DNA from: Jimgerdemannia flammicorona
Taxonomy: Eukaryota > Mucoromycota > Endogonomycetes > Endogonales > Endogonaceae
DNA length: 19,126 nt
Assembly: GCA_003990745.1 (NCBI GenBank)
Contig: RBNI01002251.1
Location: 1 to 19,126 of the forward strand
Direction of reading: 5' to 3'
Within the stretch, counting starts at the first letter, position 1. Every line of letters begins with the position of its first letter. Shown piece after piece: positions 1 to 9,453 of the stretch. A program made the position numbers and the translations under genes. A model generated the notes under the pieces. It made no database searches, was not told the DNA's origin, and was given only the letters and a program-made list of their open reading frames with translations.

Positions 1-425
1 CTACCCCTACTCGATGAAATTCCACTTTGTCCAAAACAATCCCCACCCTCCCACCACTTAGCTAATAGATCCTAGTTACTAAACTGCACCGTCATCCCCC
101 CATAGGGCCCCAACCAACCCACCATCCAGTCAGCAGATCCCCCAACAGCTCCTCCCACCATACTACCTTCTCCTGCAGTCCCATCTGCTGCCTCTCCTCA
201 AATACGAAGAGCCAATGACCTGCCAGTCCTACCCACACTGCCAACACCCATCCTACAGTGAGCCAACTATCTCCCACCCCCCCCACTAGCCGAGATTTCA
301 AGTCATCCCAGCGGCCCCCCACTATAGTCTTCACTGTTACTTGCTTCCTCAAAATCTTCTACAGGATGGGCTTCAGTCTTCTTGCACTGGGTGTCATTCC
401 TTTGGTTTGGTGGTTCTGAGTCCCT
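1..425 (-). other. Decayed region downstream of gag knuckle
   Basis: Continuing the gag frame below 426 gives an acidic stretch rich in E, D and S (about 320-365), then a glycine-rich stretch with several stops (around 303 and 267). The minus strand is G-rich here. This is where the Gag tail and protease would be expected, but no D-S/T-G protease motif was found, so no product is called. The longest open frames here are in other frames and have no recognisable motif. Confidence 0.4.
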
Positions 426-1598
426 TTAGTCACTTTTTCTGTTGTCACATTCAGTGGCATAGTGTCTGAATTGTCCACAGTGGAAGTATTGGACTTGGGC
501 TCTGTCTCTGATAGGGTACCTTCTTTCTTCTTGCTGGTAATTCCTGTTATCTCTTGGTGGGTAACCTTGGCTCCTCTGTGGTGGGTATCCTCTGTTGTTT
601 TGGTAGCCCTGATTTTTATATGTGGTGAGTTTTTCAATCTGTCCAACCAGTCAGTCTAACTTGGAGCTGAGGTCTTGGATTTTACTTCTATTCTTCTTTC
701 CTTCCTTGTCTGGTCTTCTTTCTTTGGATCTTTCTTGTCCTTGGAGGAGTCCTTGTAGGGCTTTGACCAGGATGTCTTCTTTATCTTCCTTCTTATCATG
801 ATCACTCCAAGTAGTTCCTTGTCTGACATCAAAGAATCCTTGGGCTGCATCTACTTGTTCTTCAGACCTTCTGATGGCTAGGGTGCGGACATGCTGGGCA
901 ATGTTTGGGGGAATTCCATTCATGAAGGTCATTGGACCTATGATGTCCTGGTTGGTGGCATTGAACCTGGCAGCATACATTCTCTTCTGGATTCTTGTGA
1001 AGAAGGCTCTGGGTAATTCTCCAAGATTCATCTTCATCCCCATGATGGATTCTTGGGCCTTGTGGCAGGTTTCATTTCCTGCATACTTTTCGATGAGCCA
1101 GTGGACCATGGCCTCATATTCTAGCTCATAAGATATTGCTACTTGTATCTGTCTTGCCAGTTCTGAGTCTGGGTTGTTTGCTGTTTGGTGGAAAATTTCT
1201 TGGGCTGGTTCCCTGAGCTGAGCCTTGTAGATGGTGATTTTTCTTTCATCTGAGAGATTCCTCAAGGCTGCGATTCCTTCAATTCCATCAAGGAATTCTC
1301 TGGGGTCTTCCTCTAGGTATCCTGCAAAGGTTGGCAATGAGGTGGCTATTTTATCATCACTTTCTTCTGATTCTGGTTCAGGTTCAGATTCTGATTCTGA
1401 TTCACTTTCTGAACTATCACTAGAGATGTGGGTGCTTGGGTATCTTGAGGATGGTGTTCTGGGCCTTGGAAAAATTGGAATAAGCCTAGGTATTCTTATA
1501 GAAGCTGCTTCCAATTCTGCAAGGGGTTGTGGTAATGATTCTATTGGTGAGATGGTGGGACTGATATGGGGCATCTGGCTGTAAGGTCTTGGGTTCAT
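426..1598 (-). pseudogene. Retrotransposon Gag, interrupted by one TGA
   Basis: An ATG at 1598 opens 315 codons to a TGA at 651-653. The predicted protein has a Pro/Ser-rich N-terminus, an acidic Ser/Glu run (residues about 61-82), a helical capsid-like domain (about 88-260: P-T-F, Y-L-E, P-R-E-F, then an R-M-Y-A-A-R-F segment), and a Lys/Arg-rich tail. The same frame continues beyond the TGA through a Tyr/Gln/Arg-rich linker into a CCHC-like knuckle at about 447-488, then stops at TAA 426-428. The knuckle reads Y-F-H-C-G-x3-H-x4-C, so its first Cys is Tyr. Gag would form the virus-like particle and bind element RNA. The stop and the lost Cys both fit G-to-A changes (TGG to TGA, TGC/TGT to TAC/TAT). 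The family match is by domain order and motif, not by search. Confidence 0.7.
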
Positions 1599-1865
1599 GT
1601 GATAAGATCTTCTAATTCTTGTGGAAGTTCTTTGAAATCTCTAGCAGGGCTGCCTGTATTGTCTGGTTGATCTGGTTGGGGATTTCGGGCTGTACTGCCT
1701 TCTGGTTGGGAACCTTCTGATGCTGGGTAGTTGGCAAGTCTTGATGTGATTACTTCTCTTCCTATCCAGATGCTGGTGATAACTGGTTCTCCTGTAGTGG
1801 CAGAGGTTGGTGTTGTATCAAATATATCCAGTTTGACTATGGGTTCTTGTGAGCTGAAAAGTCAT
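1595..1865 (-). pseudogene. Short open frame between PBS and gag
   Basis: The frame is open from 1861 down to a TGA at 1595-1597 that overlaps the gag ATG as ATGA. An ATG at 1863-1865, 15 nt past the primer site, is one base out of frame with it. The older copy has one base fewer near 1845-1850, which puts the matching triplet (ATA there) in frame. The encoded ~88 residues include I-W-I-G-R-E-V-I-T-S-R-L-x-N-Y and end in Q-E-L-E-D-L-I-T, both conserved in copy 2. Copy 2 also stops at the same codon (TAG instead of TGA). It may be a small separate product or a former N-terminal part of Gag. No known domain recognised. Confidence 0.4.
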
Positions 1866-1880
1866 GTCAATTTTGAAATA

Positions 1881-1898
1881 TTCCCAGTTGAGCCCCCA
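1881..1898 (-). promoter_or_regulatory. Primer-binding site, Pro-tRNA-like
   Basis: On the minus strand the 18 nt starting TGGGGGCTC lie two bases inside the LTR edge. They match the classical retroviral tRNA-Pro primer site at 14 of 18 positions, including the first nine. Position, TGG start and two-base spacer are those of a reverse-transcription primer site. In copy 2 the same place (4486-4503) is decayed by G-to-A changes. Confidence 0.6.
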
Positions 1899-1900
1899 AA

Positions 1901-3222
1901 TGTATCATGCTGGGCTCAAAGGAGGTAAATAAGGTTGGGAGTTGATGTGGTTTGGCTTGAGCCCCTAGTTACTTTGTCAAAAAGCAACAAAATGTTCTAA
2001 GATTTCTGAGATCCTTGGTGTTTAGTGGTATAATAGTCAAAAGCTGGATATCTGTGAGTGGTTTGTATGCCAATTTCCTAATTGGGATAGTTCTCTGGGT
2101 ATAGCAGCAATTTGTTTGTGAATGGATTTCCTTCCTGGGTCAACTGGGAATTAATAGAATTTCATGTGTAGCATGACCAGTTCCTTATTTGGGTCAACTG
2201 GGAATGCCACAATTTATATAGTGTGACAATCTCTGTGTGACAGTCTGGCAATTTAGCAGTTCTCCTTCTTGTGTGACAGGCAATCTCTGTATAGCATGAT
2301 GATCTCCAAAAGTATGCAATTTCTGGCAGATGACTTGATTTGGCTCACTGGGAATAATAAATAACTTGGTGGCAGATAATTCAGATAACTCAGATGTCAC
2401 AGGTTTGGTTTCAACTGGAAATACTACTCAGATGGTGCAGGTTCTCTGGAAATGTAGATAACTCAAAAATGGCAGATGACACAAATTCTCCAGAATCAGT
2501 GGGCTTCTGGGAAATAACTCATATGGCATAAGTTCTTCCGAAGGGCTCTTCTGGGGATATGATGGTGCGGATTCCTCTGAATTGGCAGCTTTAACTGGGA
2601 AACAGTGGTGAAGTTCTTCCTTGAACTTGGGTGGCAAATCTTCAGGCTTATCTGGCAAGTGAACCAAAAATGGACTCATTCTTTATATCTGAAAGTGGAC
2701 CAGAGTGGAAGAGAGGAGAACCAAGCTCACAACTTCTTGGCAGTGGCTCATTGGCAGGCATATCTCCTAAGTGTTGCAATCCTTCCTGGATCAAGTAGCT
2801 TTTAGCAGGTGTTTCTCCTAAGTGTACCAGACAATTGACTTTTGCTTTGGTTTGTATTCAACTTTTGGACTCTTCTTTGAATCAGAAAGTGAACTGGAGT
2901 TGAAATTTATTCTGAATTTCGGACTGAGGTTTATTCACTCTTGTCTCTGGGGTAATTTATACATTGTGGTTGCTATCTGGTTACCATGTGGCTAAATATA
3001 GGTTTGCTATTTATGACAGGTATACAGAGTCTATATGATATACAGGACCTGTACAGTGTACAGAGTCTGTACAGATAAACAGACCCTTTATGGTATGTCT
3101 GGCTAATTATACAAGTTCCATAGCAATGGTTGCTGGTTACTATACTGTGTGTTCACGTTATCTTGGCTAATTGTTCATATCATCTGGTTAAGGTATGGTT
3201 TGTCTTGGTTTGTCGCAATATA
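1901..3222 (-). repeat. 5' LTR of element 1
   Basis: The plus-strand edge starts TGTATCATGC next to the PBS. The far edge reads TTGTCGCAATATA, which aligns with TTGTCACAATACA at the end of the other LTR (5571-5583). The LTR therefore had TG...CA ends, and this copy carries a C-to-T change at its tip. About 1.3 kb, CpG-poor, with many short repeats of GCAGATAACTCAGAT type around 2370-2480 and a GTACAG-rich palindromic cluster near 3019-3080. No protein is called; open frames inside lack coding character. Edges are inferred from copy alignment, not from flanking duplications. Confidence 0.6.
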
Positions 3223-4175
3223 CTCAGCCAATTAATCTTACTTACAATTGAGGTCTTGGATTTTATTTCTTTCTTTCTTCTATTTCTTGGCTGGCTTTTC
3301 TTCTTGGGATCCTCCTTGTTCTTAGAGGAGTTCATATAGAGTTTTAATCAAGAGGTCTTCCTTATCATCCTTCTTATTATAATTACTTCAGATAGTTCCT
3401 TATTTGGTATCAAAAAATCCTTGGGCTGCATCTACTTGTTCTTTAGGTCTTCTGATATCTAGAGTGCAAATATGCTGAGTAATGTTCAGAGGAATTCCAT
3501 TTATAAAGATCATTGTGCCTATAATGTCTTAATTGGTGATATTGAATCTGGCTGCATATATTCTCTTTTAAATTCTAGTAAAGAATGCTCTGGGTGATTC
3601 TCTGAGATTTATCTTCATCTCTATAATAGATTCTTGAGCCTTGTAGTAGATTTCATTTCCTGCATATTTCTCAATAAGCTAATAGGACATGGGTTGATAT
3701 TCTGTTTCCCAGATTGCTGCTACATAGATGGCTGTTCTAAAGTCTGAATATACATCTCTTACTACTTAATTGAAAGTTCCCCTAACTGGTTCTCTGAGTT
3801 GGGCCTTGTAAAGGCAATTTTACTCTCAGTAAAGAGGTTCTTCAGAGCTGTGATTCCTTCAATTCCATCAAAAAATTCCCTTGGCTCCTCTTCTAGATAT
3901 TCTGTGAAGGTTGGCATTGAGGTGGCCATTTCATCATCACTGACTTCTGGTTCTGATTCTGATCCGGATTCTGGTTCCAATTTTCTTCTGAATTTTTGCT
4001 AGAACTTAAAATGCTTATATATCCTAAAGATGGTATTGCTGATCTCAGGTGAGGTGTAGTGAGTCTGGATAATCTTGATGAAGCTATTATTGGTCCTTCT
4101 GATTCTGTAGTTACTGGTCCTAGTAGTGGTTCAATGGGAGAGACTGGTGGAACTTCTAAAAGAAACTAGACCTAT
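3223..4175 (-). pseudogene. Gag remnant of the older copy
   Basis: Best preserved at 3762-3980, where an acidic Ser/Glu run is followed by M-P-T-F-T-E-Y-L-E-E-E-P-R-E-F-F-D-G-I-E-G-I, matching residues about 87-108 of the younger Gag. The start codon is ATA (4173-4175) where copy 1 has ATG. The codon matching copy 1's internal TGA is TAA here. Many further stops and small indels make it non-functional. Truncated at 3223 by the younger insertion. Confidence 0.65.
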
Positions 4176-4505
4176 GTAATGAGGTCTTCAAGTTCTTGTA
4201 CAAGTTTATTGAAGTTTCTAGCAGAGCCATCTGTATTATCTAGTTGATCTGGTTGATCTGGTGGTAAGTCTGTTAGTACTGGCTGAGGATTCTATACTGT
4301 ACTGACTTCTGTTTAGAATTCTTCTATTGCTGAGTAATTGGTAAGTCTTGATGTAATTACTTCTCTCTCTATCCAAATACTAGTGATAACTAGTTCTTCT
4401 CTAATGGCAGAGATTGGTGTTATATCAAATGTATCCAGTTTGATGTAAGTTCTTGTGAGCTGAAAAGTTATGTAGATTTAAAATATTCCCTGTTGAGCTT
4501 TCAAA

Positions 4506-5583
4506 TTTAACATATTAGCTCAATGGAGGCAAATTTCAAGATTGGGAGGTTAATATAGTTTGGCTTAAGTCTACAGTTATTTTCTCAAAAAGCAATAAAA
4601 TGTTCTTATAATTTCTGAAGTCCTTGTTGGTGTTTAGTAGTATAATAGTCAAATCTGGATACAATGGTCAATTTTCTTATCAGAATAGTTCAAGAGTATA
4701 GTAGTGATTTGTATGATGATCTCTGTATTGCATAATGATCTGGTGTAGCATGATGGTTTTCATATGCAGGACAATTGGATAATTTAGCAGATTCCTTCTT
4801 GAGTGGCAGACAATCTCTATATAGTATAGCAATTTCCAAAAGTATATAATTTCTATATGATAATCTTGATAGTATTTATTAATAAGCAGCAGACTGATGA
4901 ATTTGGTAAATAACTCAGACAACTTAGATATCTCAGATGACTTGGATAACTTGGATGATGCAGATTCTTCTGAATTGGTGGACTTTGGCTTTATCTGGTA
5001 AGTATATCAAAATATAGCAGATAACTTGGATTCTCTTCTTGACTGACAAAGTCATATTAGAGACTGGCTTTGTTTGTATAAAGTTATATTGAAGGACTGG
5101 CTTCACTACAAAGTTGCATTGAGATAGACTGGCTTTGGGGCAAGGTTCCTATACTATCAGAGTAATATTCACTATCAGTAATGTTCTCTTCTTTAGCTAT
5201 TTGGGTTATTTATACAAGTTGGTACAGTAGGGCAGTCCTGGTTGTCTAGTGCTCTTGATATAGTATATGGCTAAATTATAGTGACTAATTTGGATGGTAA
5301 CTTGGTATATTTTGCTGACTTATCACACTATTTAGCTAATTATTACTTGCTATTTCTGGTAATGTTTAGCTTTTCTTATTAGGAAAATGAATCTCAAATT
5401 CTGGTATGATGTAACAGCTAGGAATACTTCATGTCCTTATTTGACTATCTGGGTTATTTATACAATGTGGCACAGTAGGGCAGTCCTGGTTGCCTAATGC
5501 ACCTAATGTAGTATATGGCTAAATTATAGCGACTAATTTCGATGGTAACTTGGTACGTTTCTCTGCTGGCTTGTCACAATACA
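4506..5583 (-). repeat. 5' LTR of the older copy
   Basis: Aligns with 1901-3222 from its first bases (decayed TG start next to a decayed PBS at 4486-4503) through a conserved block around 4590-4660 to the tip TTGTCACAATACA at 5571-5583. About 1.08 kb, shorter than the other LTR, and it contains an internal duplication (5203-5330 and 5451-5583). Confidence 0.55.
5203..5583. repeat. Direct duplication of LTR end
   Basis: Blocks 5203-5330 and 5451-5583 are closely similar. Both start GGGTTATTTATACAA, share ACAGTAGGGCAGTCCTGGTTG, and run to an LTR-tip-like end (TTATCACACTA at 5320-5330 and TTGTCACAATACA at 5571-5583). Either a tandem duplication inside one LTR, or the tips of two LTRs lying side by side. 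Confidence 0.6.
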
Positions 5584-5592
5584 TATGTGCAA

Positions 5593-5960
5593 CTACACAC
5601 AAAGGGCGTTGAGGCCCTCTGGATAGCTCTGATAGCGCTTCTTGTCTGAATGCATGGAATTCATTTCCATTTTCAGGAATGAATGCTCGGCTGAGTAGTG
5701 TTCAAAGCAAGAATAATTTTCGAGTTCTGCAAAAAGTTGTGTTGAGGATGAAGTGTTCGAGTCGTTCCGATGTTGGTTATTTAAACCTTTATTCATTATT
5801 TTCACTCTCCCAACAAAGCGATTTCTCAACTGCTTTGGTCCAAAAGTGGTAGGCCCAACACCGTACTAGATAGTGGCAGGCGAACGTGACCCGTCAGAAC
5901 ATTATTACCCTTACATGAACTACCTACGGTTTGGATAAGTAGAACGGTGTTTAATCTCAT
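5593..5960 (-). CDS. Small two-exon hypothetical protein next to LTR
   Basis: Proposed exons are 5928-5960 (ATG, 11 codons) and 5593-5865 (91 codons with TAG), joined over a 62 nt intron. The intron starts GTAGGT, has a CTGAC branch-like site and ends TCTAG. The join is in phase and gives T-Y-G-V-G-P-T-T-F-G-P-K-Q-L-R-N-R-F across and after the junction, then a Ser/Asn/Glu-rich tail. About 101 aa, no domain, signal peptide or membrane segment recognised. The stop lies only 9 bp from the LTR tip, so the element may have cut off a longer gene. A neighbouring frame at 5920-6141 on the same strand also looks protein-like and could be an upstream exon, but no clean splice joins them. Confidence 0.3.
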
Positions 5961-6952
5961 TTAGAAAATTCATTTGATTCGTTTGTGAGCATGGATTTTG
6001 ACCTAACGGATAACCAGATGGTTCCATTGTAAGATTCTCACAAGCAATATACTTTCTTGGGCATGGTGGTTGTGGCAGTATTTTTTCGCTTGTTGAAGAC
6101 GTTAGGGATTGCTGCTTGTATTCATTCTGTTTATCTAACATGTGGTATTATTTTTTATTTTTATTTGACGATACCTATGATAATGGTGAGTGATATATAC
6201 TATTGGGATTTACAACAGATGCTTGTGGCTTGCATAGACGCCAGCACTATCGACGACATCAAATCCACGTCATCAATAATCAGTCGCAAAAGTGCGATGT
6301 TTGCAATATTAATAAAAATGCTACTCTTTGTGAAAACCATTGATTACAACAAATACCCCTTTTCCCCCACCGTATCTTTCTCCCTTATCTGGTTCCATGA
6401 ACTATTTAAATTTTTATTATTCGACGCTTTCAAAAGGATGCGGGAACCGATCACATAGATGATTAAGATGATACACTTTATACAGGCGAGTCTCAATGCA
6501 GCGGAGTGTCGATGCAATCTCACCCATCCGGAGACGATATGCCACTCAAAATTATTCTGTTATGTAGACTCGTAATCTTATATAAATGATAATTATATAA
6601 TAAAATTGATAACTCCTTATTTATGTTGATAAATATATCTTTCTACTCTAATCGAAAATAGTTAGTAAACTACCCCTTATCATTAATAAGAGCTGGCCTT
6701 ATATATATATTTTTTCTAACAAAAGGAGAGACGGATGACGGGTCGCATAAATTTTCACCATGCATTCTAGAATCATGAGCTTTTATTCCTTGCATTATTA
6801 CAAATTTGACAAGACGACGTTCGGTAAAAATATTACAGAAAGCTAGCAGACCTACAGAGCCGCAAGGTTAGCAATTAATAATGAATTATAATATGTGGTG
6901 TATGTGAATACATGGATAAATGTGAAATATAGGGATTTGTTATGTGACGAGA
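5961..6952. other. Mostly non-coding stretch
   Basis: AT-rich, especially 6540-6720. A plus frame from an ATG at 6063 to 6458 is very hydrophobic and has no motif; a minus frame at 5920-6141 has reasonable composition but no start-to-stop model. Neither is called. The minus-strand AATAAA at 6782-6787 belongs to the gene on the right. Confidence 0.4.
6782..6787 (-). terminator. Poly(A) signal of the modular gene
   Basis: Minus-strand AATAAA about 165 nt beyond the TAA stop at 6953-6955. A plausible 3' processing signal for the four-exon gene; the motif alone is weak evidence. Confidence 0.35.
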
Positions 6953-9453
6953 TTAATAATGCATCGACGAGTCAGAGGACGGGAGAATATGCTGTGAGAC
7001 GGAGGCTGTAGAAATATTGGGCGGGGCCGGGGGCCGTAAGCCCGACCCACCAACCCCATTCGCCTGTGCTGGCCTCTTCGATTTGATACGTGAGAATGCC
7101 ATTTTCGGCGGCGGTCTCACAAAACCAGTGGCCTGGGCCGGCACCTCACTATTTGGTGGCGCGACCACCGGAATTTGTGGTTGAGATTGCCCACCAATTG
7201 TGGCACCAAGTACTGCGTTCCTTTCGTTGTCATAAATCGGAGGGAGGATGGTTGTCCCGTTCCCATGTATCAGCCGAAGAGGGGACGAGACGACGTCAAT
7301 GCTCTCCGATTTTGACCTCGCAAATTTGGCCCGTGACGTAGCCTTTTTCACAGGTCGAGCGACACTGCTGGTGGCGTTGTTATCGCTCGGCGGGACGGTA
7401 CTGCTGGTCGTGTTAACATCGCTCGACCGGAGGGTACTGCTGGTCGTGTTATCATCGCTCGACGGGAGGATGCTGATGGTCACGTTGTCATCGCCCGACG
7501 GGAGGATGCTGCCGGTCATGTGGTCATCACTCGGCGAGATGATGTCGATGGTCATGTTGTCGTCACTCAGCGGGAGGACGCTAACTGTCATGTTGTTGTC
7601 GCCCGGCGGGAGGATGCCGATGTTCATGTTGTTATCGCTCCGCGGGAGGATGCTGCCTGCACTGTTGTCAATCGGCCGAAGAGGTGGCGAAACGGCGACA
7701 ATGCTTTCTGATTTTGGCCACGCAACTTTGGCCCGTGTCGTAGTCTTTTTCACTGGTGGTGCAACGCTGCTAGTCGTATTGATATCGCTCGGTGGGAGGA
7801 TGCTACTTGCGGTGTCTTGTATCGGCCGAAGAAGAGCCGATACGACGACAATGCCCTCCGATTTTGGCCGCGCAAATTTGGCCCGAGACGTAGCCTTTTT
7901 GACTGGTCGAGCGTTGCTGCTGGTCGTGTTGGCATCGTTCGGTGGGAGGACGCCGCTGTCGCTGCCTTGTATCGCCGGAATAGGGGGCGACACGAAGCCA
8001 GTTCCCTCCGATTTGGGCAACGCACATTTGGCCCGAGACGTAGCCTTTTTGACGGGTCGAGCTACGCTGCTGGCCGTGCAGCTATCGTTCGGGAGGGGAA
8101 TGCTGCTAGCGCTTTCTTGCATTGGCCGGAGGATGCTAGTATCCTTGTCGTTTATCTGCGAGAGAAGGGACGACACGCCGACAATAGTCTCTTCTTTTGG
8201 CCAAGCAGCTTTAGTCCTTGACGGGTTATTCGCGTGTCGGACGGCTGTCCTGGTCCCGTTGTCAAGGCTTGGCTGGAGGATGTTAGTCGCGCTTTTGTGC
8301 ACGTTGAGGATTGTAAGCTGCCTGGAGAGTCGTTTGGTCATCGACCACGCGATGGGAGTGTTGGCGATGAAGCATGACGTCGTTGCCTCCGACTCGGTCA
8401 TGGCCACAGCTGGGCAGAACTCCTCAACGGCACTCTTGACGACCACGGCGGGGCGTGCCTCATACGGCTGGTCGTATGCGAAGTGGGCAGGCGGAATGTC
8501 ATCCACGAGATCGTCGGCGATTTGGCGATCGACATCCTAGAAGAGGCAATCATAAAATTTCTATAGTTAGCAAAACAATGTTGTAGGAGCCAGAACTACT
8601 ACTGATGTACCCAGAACATACCGCGCTCTTTGTCTTGGATTGTTCGAGTTCCCACATATATTCCATGATTCGCTCTCCGCAAGAGTCCCGCACGACTATA
8701 CACAAACCAAATGAATATATGAATTAAATGTTAGGACGGCAACCGCTTTCGCCAAATCATATAAATCGAACAATGACAGACTCACATTTCGTGGGCAACG
8801 GCGGTGATGTATGTGGGAGCTCGGCCAGGGGAGTACTCTCGACCCTGGGCTCTTCGGCTTGCTTGAAATACCCCGACGGCGGGAGCAGAAGAGGCTTCCT
8901 GCGTCGCGGGGTATTGACCTTGGTGGTCCGAATTGTGGCAACATTAAGTTCGGGAGTGAGGTTGGAGACGTCGATTCCCTCAGCCGGTTGGACTTCGCTG
9001 ACAGTCACGGAAAGGGTGTCGGTGACGTCGGAAATGGCGGGGTTGACATGGTCGGGTACTGAGCTGTTGTCGACGGAACTGATGAGGTCGGTGAGATCGG
9101 TGAGGTCGGTGGGGTAGGTGAGGTTGGTGAGGTCGGTGAGGTCAGTGGGTGTGGTGTCGGTGCTTTGGGGGACCCGAACCGGCTGTGCAGTATCGAGTAT
9201 ATCACTGAACGCAGGTCGCCGAAAGGCAAGAGTGAGAGAGCAAAAGAAACAATCACAAATGGTAAACAACCGAGCAACGTAAACAACTGCGCGACGTAAA
9301 CAACCGCGCGAAGTTAAAATAACCTGTGAAACGAGGTCCTAAACTCGGTGGCAAGGGTGGAATATCAAGAACTTACCCTTCGCCTTCAACAAGGACGTTT
9401 TGGCTCGGCTGAAAGATGTATGCGAAAATCGCCTGAACAAAGTCTCTGAGCAT
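6953..9453 (-). CDS. Four-exon gene for a 717 aa modular repeat protein
   Basis: Exons: 9377-9453, 8786-9204, 8622-8695, 6953-8536. Introns of 172, 90 and 85 nt have donors GTAAGT, GTGAGT, GTATGT and acceptors TTCAG, TATAG, TCTAG. All joins stay in frame, and the total of 2154 nt gives 718 codons. The N-terminus (M-L-R-D-F-V-Q-A-I-F-A-Y-I-F) is a short amphipathic segment. Then come a T-D-L triplet repeat (residues 46-66), a basic patch P-R-R-R-K-P (125-130), a charged helix with E-R-I-M-E-Y-M-W-E-L-E-Q (173-184), and from about 347 a repeat region. There, 50-residue modules (V-A-R-P-V-K-K-A-T-S-R-A-K-F-A-R-P-K-S-E...) start at 347, 397, 447 and 581, with degenerate ones near 290 and 660; a 12-residue array fills 485-580. 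No catalytic motif or transmembrane helix. The basic K-K-x-T-S-R-A-K motif suggests nucleic-acid or scaffold binding, but this is inference. No family recognised. Confidence 0.75.
7367..7654 (-). repeat. Eight 36-bp (12-residue) coding repeats
   Basis: Exactly eight tandem 12-residue units of type S-I-L-P-x-S-D-D-N-M-T-x, protein residues 485-580. The unit equals the last 12 residues of the 50-residue module (S-I-L-P-P-S-D-I-N-T-T-S), so it arose by amplifying the module's tail. Frame is kept throughout, with many synonymous and conservative changes. Confidence 0.85.
7655..8068 (-). repeat. 150-bp (50-residue) coding modules
   Basis: Two full modules and the first 38 residues of a third, starting at residues 347, 397 and 447. 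Each opens with (S/N)-V/A-A-R/P-P-V-K-K-x-T-x-R-A-K and continues P-K-S-E...P-x-I/L-x-P-I. A further module follows the 12-residue array (from 7366 downwards). The third module's tail is where the 12-residue amplification begins. Confidence 0.8.
9084..9146 (-). repeat. 9-bp coding microsatellite (T-D-L triplet)
   Basis: Seven units of plus-strand GAGGTCGGT with single-base variants, encoding T-D-L/T-N-L/T-Y-P at residues 46-66 in exon 2. A 9-bp unit keeps frame for any copy number, so length polymorphism would be tolerated. Confidence 0.8.

Larger units (their letters stand above)
1..3222 (-). mobile_element. Ty3-type LTR retroelement 1 (younger copy, 3' part outside window)
   Basis: Read on the minus strand, the order is 5' LTR (1901-3222), primer-binding site, short pre-gag frame, gag with a zinc-knuckle remnant, then decayed sequence that runs off the window. 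LTR, PBS, then acidic Gag with a CCHC knuckle is the normal start of a Ty3/Metaviridae-type element. Protease, reverse transcriptase and integrase are not in view, so the superfamily assignment rests on Gag and PBS only. CpG is very rare compared with DNA right of 5583. The LTR edge at 3222 falls inside the gag of a related older element, so this copy appears to have inserted into that one. Confidence 0.75.
3223..5583 (-). mobile_element. Older, decayed copy of the same retroelement
   Basis: This stretch aligns along its length with 1's gag, pre-gag frame, PBS and LTR. It starts at the gag point matching about 640 in copy 1 and ends at an LTR tip at 5583. Differences are mostly C-to-T and G-to-A towards this copy, giving many stops. 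The missing 3' half of gag and pol should lie beyond the younger element, outside the window. Confidence 0.65.

Noticed and set aside
1231..1584. Plus-strand ORF with a Ser/Asp-rich run
   Set aside because: It is the complement of the acidic Glu/Ser run in gag; the minus frame aligns with copy 2 and carries Gag features.
6063..6458. Hydrophobic plus-strand ORF resembling a membrane protein
   Set aside because: Hydrophobicity follows from T-rich DNA; no splice model, motif or downstream signal supports it.
7248..8540. 430-codon plus-strand ORF opposite the modular gene
   Set aside because: Long only because the minus-strand repeats keep the opposite frame open; the minus frame has splice sites that join in phase and clear protein repeats.
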